Under the pieces are notes generated by a model. That model worked only from the letters and a program-made list of their open reading frames with translations. It searched no databases and had not been told where the DNA came from. 64,000 nt of DNA from Candidatus Leptofilum proximum (lineage in GTDB: Bacteria > Chloroflexota > Anaerolineae > Promineifilales > Promineifilaceae): positions 4,402,001-4,466,000 of the forward strand of contig JADJXK010000002.1 in assembly GCA_016710325.1 (NCBI GenBank). Direction: 5' to 3'. This document shows positions 1 to 8,531 of the stretch, in pieces (position 1 is the first letter of the stretch; each line of letters begins with the position of its first letter). The position numbers and the translations under genes are program-made.

Positions 1-2
1 GG

Positions 3-1163
3 CTGCTGTACCTGGCGTGTGCGGGACGGCCGTATCTCGCTGCCTTCACCGTCCTGTTAGCTGCCGTCACTTCCGCCATCGTTTGGGGAGCGCGCCCGCA
101 GATATTCAACTTGCTGCTGACGGCCGTTTTCGTTCTCATCATTGAGCGGGTGAAAGATGGGCAGTGGCGCGTGCGCACGCTCTGGTGGCTGCCGCTGCTG
201 ACGCTGGTCTGGGCCAATTTGCACAGTGGTTACCTGCTCGGCGTGGTGCTGCTGGGCACCTACGCCGTGGGCGATGTGGTGCAGCGCTGGCTGGCTATGC
301 CGACGGAGAGGACTTTGGAAGGAACGGCCGTCACTCACCTCTTTGGCGCCACTTTTGCCAGTTTCCTGGCCGCTGCCGTAAACCCCAGCGGCATCGAGCT
401 GTGGATCTATCCCTTCCTCACCCTGGGCAGCGGCCCGATGCAGGCGTACATCCAGGAATGGCACTCGCCGGACTTTCACCAAACTTATTTCTGGCCCTTT
501 GCCGCCATGCTGGCGCTGGGCGTGTTGGGCTGGGTTTTGCAAAAGGAACGTCCGACCATCACGGAACTGCTGCTCTTTTTGGGCACAGGTGCGGCCGGGC
601 TGCTGTCTGCCCGGCACATCCCGCTGTTTGCCATCGTTGTGGCCCCGATTTTGGCGCGCAGCTGGTTGAATGTGTTGCCGGGCAGTCGTCTGGCAGTGGG
701 TGAATCCCCTGAACAGCCCGCCAAACCAATTTTTGCTGTGCTAAACTGGCTGCTGCTGATGGTGGCGGTGGGAACGGCCGTCGTCTGGACAAGCACCAAA
801 ATCGACAACAACGAGGCGGCTATTGCGGCCCGCTACCCGGTGGCCGCCGTGGATTACCTGGCGGCATCCGGGCTGGACGAGGCGCGCGGCTACAACAGCT
901 ACAACTGGGGCGGCTACCTCATCTGGCGCGGTGTGCCCGTCTTTGTTGATGGCCGTGCCGACGTGTACGGCGATCCCTTCCTGCTGTACTACCGCCGCAC
1001 GTTTGACGTGCGCCCTGGCTGGCAGGAACCGCTGGACGAGTACGACGTGGACTATGTGTTGATGGAAGCTGGATCGCCACTAACGGCCGTTCTCGCTGCC
1101 AGCCCCGATTGGACCGAGGTGTATGCAGACAACCTGGCCCAAATATTTATTCGTGCAAAGTGA
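3..1163 (+). CDS. GT-C-like polytopic membrane protein (5' end cut off)
   Basis: The frame is open from base 3, so the start lies before the window; 386 residues are visible. About eight hydrophobic segments alternate with short loops. An ARPQ motif (near residue 30) is followed by WANLHSG (near residue 75), a pairing common in uncharacterised bacterial membrane proteins annotated as glycosyltransferase- or mannosyltransferase-like. The C-terminal soluble part contains YNWGGYLIW and FVDGRADVYG, a conserved ending of this family. I infer a lipid-linked sugar transferase or related membrane enzyme; substrate unknown. It is followed by two further GT-C-like genes on the same strand, so the three may form an envelope glycan unit. 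It contains four ACGGCCGT sites, most read as T-A-V. Confidence 0.75.
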   Translation: MLYLACAGRPYLAAFTVLLAAVTSAIVWGARPQIFNLLLTAVFVLIIERVKDGQWRVRTLWWLPLLTLVWANLHSGYLLGVVLLGTYAVGDVVQRWLAMPTERTLEGTAVTHLFGATFASFLAAAVNPSGIELWIYPFLTLGSGPMQAYIQEWHSPDFHQTYFWPFAAMLALGVLGWVLQKERPTITELLLFLGTGAAGLLSARHIPLFAIVVAPILARSWLNVLPGSRLAVGESPEQPAKPIFAVLNWLLLMVAVGTAVVWTSTKIDNNEAAIAARYPVAAVDYLAASGLDEARGYNSYNWGGYLIWRGVPVFVDGRADVYGDPFLLYYRRTFDVRPGWQEPLDEYDVDYVLMEAGSPLTAVLAASPDWTEVYADNLAQIFIRAK

Positions 1164-1172
1164 TGTGTGGAA

Positions 1173-1256
1173 TTTTGACGCAAAGGACGCAAAGAGTTGA
1201 AACACGCAAAGAAAAATCCTTTGCTCCTTTTATCCCTTCGTGCCTTGGCGTCAAAA
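1173..1256. repeat. Imperfect inverted repeat, GACGCAAAGG family
   Basis: The left arm TTTTGACGCAAAGGACGC and the right arm GTGCCTTGGCGTCAAAA pair imperfectly around short iterated CGCAAAG units. The element lies between the first and second membrane-protein genes. An upstream ATG at 1197 falls inside it, which argues that the real start of the next gene is downstream at 1272. Confidence 0.7.
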
Positions 1257-1271
1257 AATCAACCCGCCTCG

Positions 1272-2864
1272 ATGGAAGCAACCGTGTCCCAACCATCCGC
1301 TAACTGGAGGCGTACCGACTGGCTGTGGCTGGCCTTGATAGGCCTGCTGTTTCAGGCTGTCTGGGCGGTGCAAATGCCCACGCCGACCTACATGGACGCC
1401 TACTACTACACCACCAACGGCCAGCGCCTGGCGGCTGGGGACGGCTTCACTGAGCTGGTCATCTGGCAGTATCTGGACGATCCGGTCGGGCTGCCCACGC
1501 CCAGCCACAGCTATTGGATGCCGCTGACTTCAATTTTGGCGGCCGTTGGCTACAGCCTGGGCGATGGCTTCCGGGCGGCCCAACTGCCGTTTTGGCTGCT
1601 GGCGGGTCTGCTGCCGCTGCTGGCCTACTGGATCAGCCTGCAATTTTTTAGCGAGCGGTGGAAGGTGTGGACGGCCGTTCTGCTCACCATTTCCGGCGGA
1701 TTTTACACGCGCTTCCTCAACCAGCCGTCCACCTTTGTGCCTTTTGCCTGGGCGGGCGGGTTATGCCTGCTCTTTCTCGCCTTCACCCAGCAGCGCCCGG
1801 CCCTCAAGTGGTGGTTCCTGGCGGGCCTCACCGCGGGCCTGGCGCACCTCACCCGTGCCGACGGGGCGCTGCTGCTAGTCGTTGGCGGGTTCATCTGGCT
1901 GTGGGAGATTAGAGATTGGAGATTGGAGATTGGGAAGCGTTTGTCAATCTCCAATCTCCAATCTCCAATTTTCCTTTTAATTGGCTATTTACTGATCATG
2001 ACGCCCTGGTTCACCCGCAATTGGCGCGTGTTTGGACGGCCGTTACCCACCAGCGGCATGCAAACCATCTTCCTGACCACGTACGACGATTTGTTTGCTT
2101 ACGGCCGTTCCTTTGACCTGGCGCACTTTCTGGAGTGGGGTTGGGGCAATATTTTGCAGTCCAAACTGGATGGCTTGCTGCTGGCTGGTGGCACCTTTGT
2201 GGCCGTTTGCGGGCTGGTTTTTTTGACGCCGCTAATTATTTGGGGCTGGTGGAAATGGTGGCGTGATGAGGAGAAACGGCCGTACCTGCGCCCCCTGACC
2301 TGGTATGCCCTGCTGCTGTTTGCCACCATGAGCCTCGTTTTCACCCTGCCGGGTGGGCGGGGCGGCCTGCTGCACTCCTCCGTGGCCTTGTGGCCCTGGC
2401 TGATGGTGCTGGCCACTGCCGGGCTGGACTATGCAGTTGATTGGGCGGCAGCAAAGCTGCCCCATTGGGAACCGCACAAAGCGAAGCCCCGCTTTGCTGC
2501 GCTGTTTGTGGTGGTGGCCTTGGCCATCAGCGCTACCTTGTTTTATGCGCGGGCAGACAGCACACTGGAGGCAGAAGTGTATGCGGAAGTGGGCGAGATG
2601 CTGCCGGAAACGGCCGTCATCATGGCGGGCAATGCGCCGGGGGTTACCTATCACACCGGTCTGCCAGCGCTCAGCATTCCCAACGAGCCGCTGCCTGTAC
2701 TGCAAGAAGCAGCGGCGCGCTACGGCGTGACCCACCTGCTGCTCGATAAGGATCATCCACAGCCGCTCGCCGAGCTGTATGCACAGCAGGCGGTGCCGCT
2801 GGGGTTTCAACTGCGGTTTGCCCGCGATGGGTACCAGCTCTACCAGCTTTCTTCAGCACCATAG
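1272..2864 (+). CDS. Glycosyltransferase family 39-like membrane protein with in-frame repeat
   Basis: 530 residues with roughly ten membrane segments. The first extracytoplasmic loop carries PTPTYMDAYYYTTNG, the acidic position expected of a GT-C (PMT-like) catalytic loop. The C-terminal tail is soluble (MLPETAVIMAGNAPGVTYH). I chose ATG 1272 because the longer frame from 1197 begins inside a palindromic repeat. Residues about 211-233 are encoded by a GGAGATT-type repeat (1904-1971) that keeps the frame and puts a hydrophilic stretch (WEIRDWRLEIGKR, then SISNLQSPIF) between two membrane helices. The gene ends 8 nt before the next. Likely role: transfer of a polyprenyl-linked sugar at the cell surface; acceptor unknown. 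Confidence 0.78.
   Translation: MEATVSQPSANWRRTDWLWLALIGLLFQAVWAVQMPTPTYMDAYYYTTNGQRLAAGDGFTELVIWQYLDDPVGLPTPSHSYWMPLTSILAAVGYSLGDGFRAAQLPFWLLAGLLPLLAYWISLQFFSERWKVWTAVLLTISGGFYTRFLNQPSTFVPFAWAGGLCLLFLAFTQQRPALKWWFLAGLTAGLAHLTRADGALLLVVGGFIWLWEIRDWRLEIGKRLSISNLQSPIFLLIGYLLIMTPWFTRNWRVFGRPLPTSGMQTIFLTTYDDLFAYGRSFDLAHFLEWGWGNILQSKLDGLLLAGGTFVAVCGLVFLTPLIIWGWWKWWRDEEKRPYLRPLTWYALLLFATMSLVFTLPGGRGGLLHSSVALWPWLMVLATAGLDYAVDWAAAKLPHWEPHKAKPRFAALFVVVALAISATLFYARADSTLEAEVYAEVGEMLPETAVIMAGNAPGVTYHTGLPALSIPNEPLPVLQEAAARYGVTHLLLDKDHPQPLAELYAQQAVPLGFQLRFARDGYQLYQLSSAP
1904..1971. repeat. GGAGATT-family palindromic repeat inside a CDS
   Basis: Three to four tandem GAGATTG(G) units are followed, after about 12 nt, by the complementary CAATCTCCAATCTCC units, giving a long hairpin. 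The reading frame of the host gene runs straight through. Sister copies lie at 42349, 44645, 45329 (all in coding sequence) and 60356 (intergenic). Confidence 0.9.
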
Positions 2865-2872
2865 GTAAGCAC

Positions 2873-4408
2873 ATGATACAAAATCGCCGCATTTGGGTTT
2901 TGCTGGCCGTTGTCATCGGGATGGCGCTCTTTTTGGGCCTGGCGGCCCACGATGGACTGGGTTTTCCGCTGGATGACGCGTGGATTCACCAAACGTATGC
3001 CCGGAACCTGGCGCGATACGGCCGTCTCGAATTCACCCCTGGACTGCCCAGTGCCGGTTCCACGGCGCCCCTCTGGACGCTGCTGCTGGCCTTGGGCTAC
3101 CTGCTGCGTCTGCCCTACTTACTGTGGAGCAACCTGCTGGGTGGCCTCTCTTTGCTGTGGCTGGGCTGGAGCGGCATGCGCCTATGGCAGACGCTGTGGC
3201 CTGCACAGGCCAATCGAGCCTGGCTGGCTGGCGTGGTGCTGGTGCTTACCTGGCCGCTGCTCTGGGCTGCCGCCAGCGGCATGGAAACGATTTTTTTTGC
3301 GGCCGTGGGTTTGCAGCTGGCCGCCTGGTACGCTGAAATTGCTGCCACCAGTATCTTCTCTCGCCGTGATGCCATACGCCTGGGCTTGTTTGCCGGGCTG
3401 CTCATCCTTACCCGTCCGGATGGGTTGCTGCCGATGGTGCTCATCGCCGGGGGGATTTTCCTGCTGCCTGCCCCGTTGGTGCAGCGTTTTGCACGGGTGG
3501 TGCTGTTGGTGGGAACGGCCGTCCTGCCCCTTTTGCCTTATTTCTTCTTTAACTACTGGACCAGCGGCACCCTCTGGCCCAATACTCTGTATGCCAAGCA
3601 GGTGGAATACGCGGCGGCGTTGGCACGGCCGTTTTTGGGCCGATTTTTGCAGCTGCTTTACCTGAGTTTAGGCGGGGCTGCTTCTGGCTGGCAGGGTATT
3701 AGCAGTGCGCATTTATTGCTGCTGCCGGGGCTGCTGGTGGCTGCCTGGCAGGCGCTGCGGGCCGATTGGGCGCAGCGTCGGCTGCTCTTTTTGCTGCCGC
3801 TGATGTGGGCGGGTGGGCATGTCTTGCTCTATGCCTGGCGCTTGCCGGTGACGTTTCAACACGGCCGTTACCTCATTCCCATCATGCCTATTTGGGTAAT
3901 TTATGGGCTGGCGGGGTGGGTCCTGGTACTGTTATTTAGTTCGTCAGAAAGTGACCGTACCTTGTGGCTAGGACAACAAGTGGCGCGCCTGTCTTTTACC
4001 ATCTTAATGCTGTTTTTCTTGTTGCAAGGGGCTTTGGCTTTTGCAACAGATGTAGCCATCGTTGAAGGGGAAATGGTTACCGTGGCGGGGTGGTTGGCAA
4101 ATAACACCCCGCCCGATACCCTGATTGCTTCACATGATATTGGTGCAATCGGATACTTCGCGGAACGGCCGTTGCTAGACCTGGCCGGATTGATTTCGCC
4201 TGAAGTGATCCCATTGCTCCAGAGTGAATCGGCATTGACGCAATACATCCTTAATAGTGAAGCGCAGTACTTGGTGACCGCACCGGGGTGGACCTACTCC
4301 CAAATTGCCAACCACCCCTCTACCATTCTGCGTTTTACGACCGATTTTGCTCTCACCCAAGCGCAGGGGCTCAACAACATGACAGTTTACGAGCTGAGGG
4401 TACCGTAG
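2873..4408 (+). CDS. GT-C-like polytopic membrane protein
   Basis: 511 residues with about eleven hydrophobic segments and a short cytoplasmic N-terminus. The first large loop reads PLDDAWIHQTYARNLARYG, then SAGSTAPLW; the paired acidic residues followed by R-x-A-R-N resemble the catalytic loop of bacterial mannosyltransferase-like GT-C proteins. It starts 8 nt after the preceding gene with a TAGGTAAG ribosome-binding sequence, so it is probably co-transcribed. The C-terminal third is a short soluble region (IASHDIGAIGYFAERPLLDL), a signature seen in many such proteins. Sugar donor and acceptor cannot be named. Confidence 0.75.
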   Translation: MIQNRRIWVLLAVVIGMALFLGLAAHDGLGFPLDDAWIHQTYARNLARYGRLEFTPGLPSAGSTAPLWTLLLALGYLLRLPYLLWSNLLGGLSLLWLGWSGMRLWQTLWPAQANRAWLAGVVLVLTWPLLWAAASGMETIFFAAVGLQLAAWYAEIAATSIFSRRDAIRLGLFAGLLILTRPDGLLPMVLIAGGIFLLPAPLVQRFARVVLLVGTAVLPLLPYFFFNYWTSGTLWPNTLYAKQVEYAAALARPFLGRFLQLLYLSLGGAASGWQGISSAHLLLLPGLLVAAWQALRADWAQRRLLFLLPLMWAGGHVLLYAWRLPVTFQHGRYLIPIMPIWVIYGLAGWVLVLLFSSSESDRTLWLGQQVARLSFTILMLFFLLQGALAFATDVAIVEGEMVTVAGWLANNTPPDTLIASHDIGAIGYFAERPLLDLAGLISPEVIPLLQSESALTQYILNSEAQYLVTAPGWTYSQIANHPSTILRFTTDFALTQAQGLNNMTVYELRVP

Positions 4409-4620
4409 TCCTAGTACCTGTTTTGTTAAAACCTGTTATACTGATTTTGCTCTTGTAATTTCTCAACATCATCCATCCAATTTTCATGGTTCCATGATTT
4501 AAGTCAGTTAGCCCAAAATCTGCAGCGCAATTGATGGGCAGAAGTTCAGATTGCTGCAAATTGCCACTGGCAAGTTTAGCAGGTATGTGCAGGATAAAAA
4601 TACAGAGCGAGGTAAAAATT

Positions 4621-5313
4621 GTGACAGAACAAACCGAATTACTTATTGTTGATGATCATCCCGTTTTCCGTCAGGGTCTGCGGGACGTGCTGGAAACGGA
4701 TTCCCGCATCAAGGTAGTGGGTGAAGCGGCCGATGGTGAAGTTGCTATCGAAATGGCCTATGAGATCAATCCAGAAGTTATCCTGATGGACATTAACCTG
4801 CCCACCATCAATGGGTTGCAGGTGACCCGCAAAATCAAGGCGCAGCTGCCGGACGTAAAAGTGATCATGATCACCGGCTATGATGATGCCGAGCAGGTTT
4901 TCCACGCCATTCGTGCCGGTGCGTCGGCCTACTGTCCCAAAGACATCACCCCCGAAGCTTTGATCAACATCATCCACACCGTGCGCGACGGCAACTACTA
5001 TGTTGAAGAGAAGACGATGTCGTACGATGAGTTGATGCATTGGGTGGAACAGCGAATCGGCCGTTTTAGCGGTCCCTTAATTAGTGATTCAGAAGATCTT
5101 TTCGTGCCGTTATCCCCCCGTGAAATGGAAATTCTAGAGCATGTGACTCGGGGCTTGAGCAATAAAGAAATTGCGTATAAACTAGGCATCAGTCATCAAA
5201 CTGTTAAAAACCACATGACGGCTATTTTGCGCAAGCTGCGTGTAGATGACCGTACGCAGGCGGCCGTTTATGCGCTGCGGCATGGATGGGTTCGCCTGGA
5301 GGGCTCTCGATAA
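4621..5313 (+). CDS. NarL/FixJ-family response regulator
   Basis: 230 residues. The N-terminal receiver domain (about 1-125) has the DD pair in LIVDDHP, the phospho-acceptor Asp in VILMDINLP and a Lys in YCPKDITPE. The C-terminal LuxR-type helix-turn-helix (about 160-225) reads LSPREMEILEHV, GLSNKEIAYKLGIS and QTVKNHMTAILRKL. I use the GTG at 4621 because the receiver starts at once and GAGG precedes it; the longer frame from 4531 adds an unconserved 30-residue tail. It lies 135 nt upstream of a DegS-type kinase gene (87 nt if that gene starts at 5401) and just before the pilus genes, so the pair may control piliation. Confidence 0.9.
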   Translation: MTEQTELLIVDDHPVFRQGLRDVLETDSRIKVVGEAADGEVAIEMAYEINPEVILMDINLPTINGLQVTRKIKAQLPDVKVIMITGYDDAEQVFHAIRAGASAYCPKDITPEALINIIHTVRDGNYYVEEKTMSYDELMHWVEQRIGRFSGPLISDSEDLFVPLSPREMEILEHVTRGLSNKEIAYKLGISHQTVKNHMTAILRKLRVDDRTQAAVYALRHGWVRLEGSR

Positions 5314-5323
5314 CCCACTACTA

Positions 5324-5372
5324 CAGATTGGCAAAAATCCTTTTCCCGTTATTGGTGATAGGTGCCAATCTG
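5324..5372. other. Hairpin between response regulator and kinase genes
   Basis: CAGATTGGCA at 5324-5333 is perfectly complementary to TGCCAATCTG at 5363-5372, with a 29-nt loop. There is no long T run, so it may be an operator or an mRNA processing or stability element rather than a terminator. Confidence 0.5.
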
Positions 5373-5448
5373 TTTAAGTATTGTGCGGCACATCTGCTAA
5401 ATGGAAAAGGACTTACGCCGCGCAATACTAACCGAGGAAAATCAATAC

Positions 5449-6525
5449 ATGGTAAGCACATCTAGAATGGACAATGACTTTTCACTGGATTCTTTTTTGG
5501 AAGAGACACACAAAGACTACGAGCAAACCCAAAGAGATCTAAAAGAAATTGACATTCTCATTAAACAAAGTGCAGCAGAAGTTGAGCGCCTGGCCCAACG
5601 CAACTCCCAAGTCACCAGCTATACGCGCCAACTTCAAACCAACTTTGAGACGCTGCCGCGCGAAGACATCAAAGAAGCCTACGAAGCCCTAAACGATGTG
5701 CAGCAGCGTCTGTTTACCATGCGGGGCCAGCTGGAAAAGCTGCAAAGCGATCAGCGAAATCTTGAGCGCTTAGCTGATTTTCAGAGAAAAATCATTGAGT
5801 TAACCGGGGGTGGCGCTGCTTTGCCCAAAGCGGGGCGACGTGCTGGTGTAGAACAGCCGAACGTCATTCGGGTTATCCAAACGGAAGAGGCGGTGCGTCA
5901 GGGCCTGGTTCGCAAGATGCACGACAGTGTCGCTTCCTCTATCAGCAACTTCATCTTGCAGGCTGAAATTTGCCAGCGCTTTTTCGATGTCAATCCCGAC
6001 CGCGCCCGAACCGAACTCAACGCACTTAAAAGCTCTGCTGGTGCCACCTTCAGCAATGTAAAGGATTTCATCTTTGATCTGCGCCCCATGATGCTGGACG
6101 ATCTGGGGGTCATTCCCACGCTGCGCCGTTACGCTGAATCATTCCAGGAAAAAAACGGTGTGCCCGTGCCCGTTGCGGTTACCGGTGTGGAACGCCGCCT
6201 GGAAAGCCATATCGAGGTGACCGTTTTCCGCAACGTACAAGAGCTGCTGCAAAATGCGATGAACCATGCCCAGGCCAGCCAGATACAAGTTCATGTTGAT
6301 ATGGGGCAAGATCAGGTAACGGCCGTTGTCGAAGACAATGGCAGCGGCTTCAACGTAGACGATGCCCTCGGTGGCGGTAACAAAACGATTGGTTTAGCCA
6401 CTCTCCGCGAAAGAACCGAAATGCTGGGCGGCGAACTAAATATACAAAGCAACCTTGGCCAGGGCACAAGAGTTGAGTTCATCATACCCATCTCCGACGA
6501 AGCAGGACTAAGCGGTCCTTTTTAA
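5449..6525 (+). CDS. DegS/NarX-type sensor histidine kinase, soluble
   Basis: 358 residues from ATG 5449 (GAGGA ten bases upstream); an ATG at 5401 would add 16 residues but has no ribosome-binding site. No membrane segment is seen. Residues about 20-120 form a heptad-rich coiled coil. A HisKA_3 dimerisation region follows, with the phospho-accepting His in LVRKMHDSVASSI, then a HATPase domain with the N box (VQELLQNAMNHAQA) and G boxes (VEDNGSGF, GLATLRERTEMLGG). It presumably phosphorylates the regulator encoded upstream. Being cytoplasmic, it needs an internal signal or a partner. A short AGGAC/GTCCT hairpin followed by T residues overlaps the 3' end. Confidence 0.87.
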   Translation: MVSTSRMDNDFSLDSFLEETHKDYEQTQRDLKEIDILIKQSAAEVERLAQRNSQVTSYTRQLQTNFETLPREDIKEAYEALNDVQQRLFTMRGQLEKLQSDQRNLERLADFQRKIIELTGGGAALPKAGRRAGVEQPNVIRVIQTEEAVRQGLVRKMHDSVASSISNFILQAEICQRFFDVNPDRARTELNALKSSAGATFSNVKDFIFDLRPMMLDDLGVIPTLRRYAESFQEKNGVPVPVAVTGVERRLESHIEVTVFRNVQELLQNAMNHAQASQIQVHVDMGQDQVTAVVEDNGSGFNVDDALGGGNKTIGLATLRERTEMLGGELNIQSNLGQGTRVEFIIPISDEAGLSGPF

Positions 6526-6530
6526 TTCGC

Positions 6531-6560
6531 TTGACAAGCAATTGATATAACTGGTACCCT
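6531..6560 (+). promoter_or_regulatory. Candidate promoter for the Flp pilin
   Basis: TTGACA at 6531-6536 with an 18-nt spacer to a poor -10 (TACCCT at 6555-6560). It would give a leader of about 200 nt before the pilin ATG. The -35 is perfect but the -10 is weak, so the site may need an activator such as the regulator encoded at 4621. Confidence 0.4.
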
Positions 6561-6766
6561 GGAACAGGTGATTCCGTAGTAATGCTAAGCGTAAGGTACT
6601 AGGACTACTATATTAATTGTCAGCAGTTAGCCAGTAGATTAAACAGAAAGCAAACAAAGTACCACACTCCTATTGTGAGAACATCAATAAAAGATTAAGC
6701 TAACAAGCGTAAATTTGTGATTTAATTTGCGATTGAATCTGTAAACTGTAAAGGAGGTTTCAACAG

Positions 6767-6919
6767 ATGTTATTCTTACACCGTGAAGATGGTCAAGGCT
6801 TGGTAGAATATGCATTGGTATTGGTCCTTGTGGCTGTTGTTGTCATTGCTATTTTGACCCTGCTCGGCCCGCAAATTGGTAACGTATTTAGCCGTATCGT
6901 TGACGGTCTCGATGCCTAA
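6767..6919 (+). CDS. flp: Flp/Fap-type Tad pilin
   Basis: 50 residues, too short for most gene callers. A short polar leader (MLFLHREDGQ) is followed by G-x-x-x-E-Y in GLVEYALVLVLVAVVV, the conserved prepilin cleavage and Glu/Tyr signature of Flp pilins. One hydrophobic segment of about 20 residues comes next, then a short tail. Processing should occur at the Gly before LVEY by a prepilin peptidase, which is not in this window. AAGGAGG lies nine bases upstream of the ATG, the strongest ribosome-binding site in the region, as expected for an abundant pilin. It has its own terminator directly downstream, separating it from the tad assembly genes. Confidence 0.92.
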   Translation: MLFLHREDGQGLVEYALVLVLVAVVVIAILTLLGPQIGNVFSRIVDGLDA

Positions 6920-6972
6920 TCACAGGCAATATTCATTCTAAGACATATTCGTTGTTTGTTTTTTAGAGACCG

Positions 6973-7004
6973 GAGCCCTATCATTTGATAGGGCTCAATT
7001 TTTT
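6973..7004 (+). terminator. Rho-independent terminator after flp
   Basis: GAGCCCTATC (6973-6982) pairs perfectly with GATAGGGCTC (6987-6996) around a 4-nt loop and is followed by AATTTTTT. It ends the pilin transcript 53 nt after the stop codon. Confidence 0.9.
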
Positions 7005-7050
7005 ATATTTACTCATTCATCTCCTGCGTTTTGTATTCCTGCTTCCCCTA

Positions 7051-7078
7051 TTGACAATGTTATGGATCATAGTATGAT
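7051..7078 (+). promoter_or_regulatory. Promoter of the tadZ-tadA-tadB-tadC operon
   Basis: TTGACA at 7051-7056, a 16-nt spacer and TATGAT at 7073-7078. Transcription should start near 7085, leaving an AT-rich leader of about 155 nt before the tadZ ATG. No other feature was recognised in the remainder of the gap 6920-7239. Confidence 0.75.
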
Positions 7079-7239
7079 GGTCTAAATCCCGTCTTTGGGG
7101 CATAATATTATGTAGATATAAACAATACCTTCTCCTTGATTCCTCGTTGTAAATACCTTTGGAGAAAGCGCGCAAGAAAAACTCTGTAAAAAGAAATACA
7201 GTTTAACAAGCGTAAGATAGATCACCTTTTGGATACATA

Positions 7240-8529
7240 ATGGCAGGAAACATTCGCGTACTGATTGTAGATGATTTACCCGAGACACGGGAAAATGTTC
7301 GCAAACTTTTGCAGTTTGAATCGGACATAGAAGTAATTGGCCAGGCGGGTACAGGTGAAGAAGCTGTACAAATGGCCAAAGAACACCAGCCAGACATTAT
7401 TTTGATGGACATCAATATGCCGGGCATTGACGGCATAGGTGCCAGCCAGCAAATCACAGAGTCGGTGCCCTCGGTGCAAATCATCATAATGTCTGTGCAG
7501 AGTGACCCTAACTACCTGCGCCGTGCCATGATGGCTGGGGCTCGTGACTTTTTAACGAAACCCTTTGGTGGTGATGAACTGGTTGCGGCCATTCGCCGGG
7601 TCCATGATAAACGTCCCACGGTAAGCGCCACACCAGCACGACAGGCACGGCAGGTAAGCAGCACCGTTCCCGTGGAACCAATGGCTTTGCCAGAGGGAAA
7701 TGTCATCGCTGTTTACAGCCCCAAAGGAGGCGCCGGATGTACAACAACAGCTATCAACCTGGCTGTTGCGTTGGCTCGTAGAGGGAGAAGGACCATTTTG
7801 GTCGATGGCAGCCTGCAGTTTGGGGACGTTTCTGTGATGCTGAATATGAAGGCAATGACCAGCATTGCCGATTTAAGTGATCGCGGTAGTGAGTTGGATC
7901 AGGAGTTGATCAGCAGTATTTCTCAAGTTCATCGTAGCAACCTCAATGTGCTTCTCGCGCCACCCCGTCCAGAAATGGCTGATGTGGTTACTGAAGAGAA
8001 CATTAAACAATTACTTGCGGTCTTGAAAGAATCTTTTGACTTTATTATCGTGGACACTACTTCTTACCTGAGTGAGAAGACGCTGGCAATTCTGGATCAG
8101 GCCGACAAAATCGTATTGATTGCGCAACAGAATTTATCTAGCCTGAAAAATGTAAGCCGGTTTTTTGATCTGGCTGAGAGTTTGGAATATGAAACCCAAA
8201 AGGTCTGGCTTGTTGTTAATCGGGCGAAAAGCAAGCAAGGTAAAGGTATTTCGGTCCATGACGTGGGTAAAGCTTTAAAACGGCCGATTTACGGCACAAT
8301 TCCAGATGATGAGATTACGGTGACTGACGCTTCAAACCAGGGTGTACCCATGGTTATGGGAGAGCATCAGAAGAAGCCAATTAGTCTGGCCATTATAAAA
8401 ATTGCGGATCAGATTGCCAAAGAATTAATGAATGGCAAATCGCCAGTGAGCAATAATAAAGCTGAGTCTGAAAAATCGAGCGGTTTGTTTGGCAGGCTTT
8501 TTAGTCGTCGCGAAAAGGCTGGAGGATAA
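7240..8529 (+). CDS. tadZ: TadZ/CpaE-like protein: receiver domain fused to MinD-type ATPase
   Basis: 429 residues. The N-terminal receiver (about 1-125) is complete: DD in LIVDDLPE, phospho-acceptor in IILMDINMPG, the switch Ser in IIIMSVQ and Lys in FLTKPFG. From about residue 145 there is a MinD/ParA-type ATPase with the deviant P-loop SPKGGAGCTTTAINLA. The first Lys is kept but the usual G-K-T Lys is Cys, as in many TadZ proteins. Walker B is FDFIIVDTTSYLS. TadZ localises the Tad machinery in the cell. Here the intact receiver suggests that placement is tuned by phosphorylation. It is the first gene of the operon, and its stop lies 2 nt before tadA. Confidence 0.9.
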   Translation: MAGNIRVLIVDDLPETRENVRKLLQFESDIEVIGQAGTGEEAVQMAKEHQPDIILMDINMPGIDGIGASQQITESVPSVQIIIMSVQSDPNYLRRAMMAGARDFLTKPFGGDELVAAIRRVHDKRPTVSATPARQARQVSSTVPVEPMALPEGNVIAVYSPKGGAGCTTTAINLAVALARRGRRTILVDGSLQFGDVSVMLNMKAMTSIADLSDRGSELDQELISSISQVHRSNLNVLLAPPRPEMADVVTEENIKQLLAVLKESFDFIIVDTTSYLSEKTLAILDQADKIVLIAQQNLSSLKNVSRFFDLAESLEYETQKVWLVVNRAKSKQGKGISVHDVGKALKRPIYGTIPDDEITVTDASNQGVPMVMGEHQKKPISLAIIKIADQIAKELMNGKSPVSNNKAESEKSSGLFGRLFSRREKAGG

Positions 8530-8531
8530 CT

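Noticed and set aside
1904..1971. GGAGATT arrays as a CRISPR array
   Set aside because: Units are contiguous, without unique spacers of constant length, and are read as protein; no cas gene is present.
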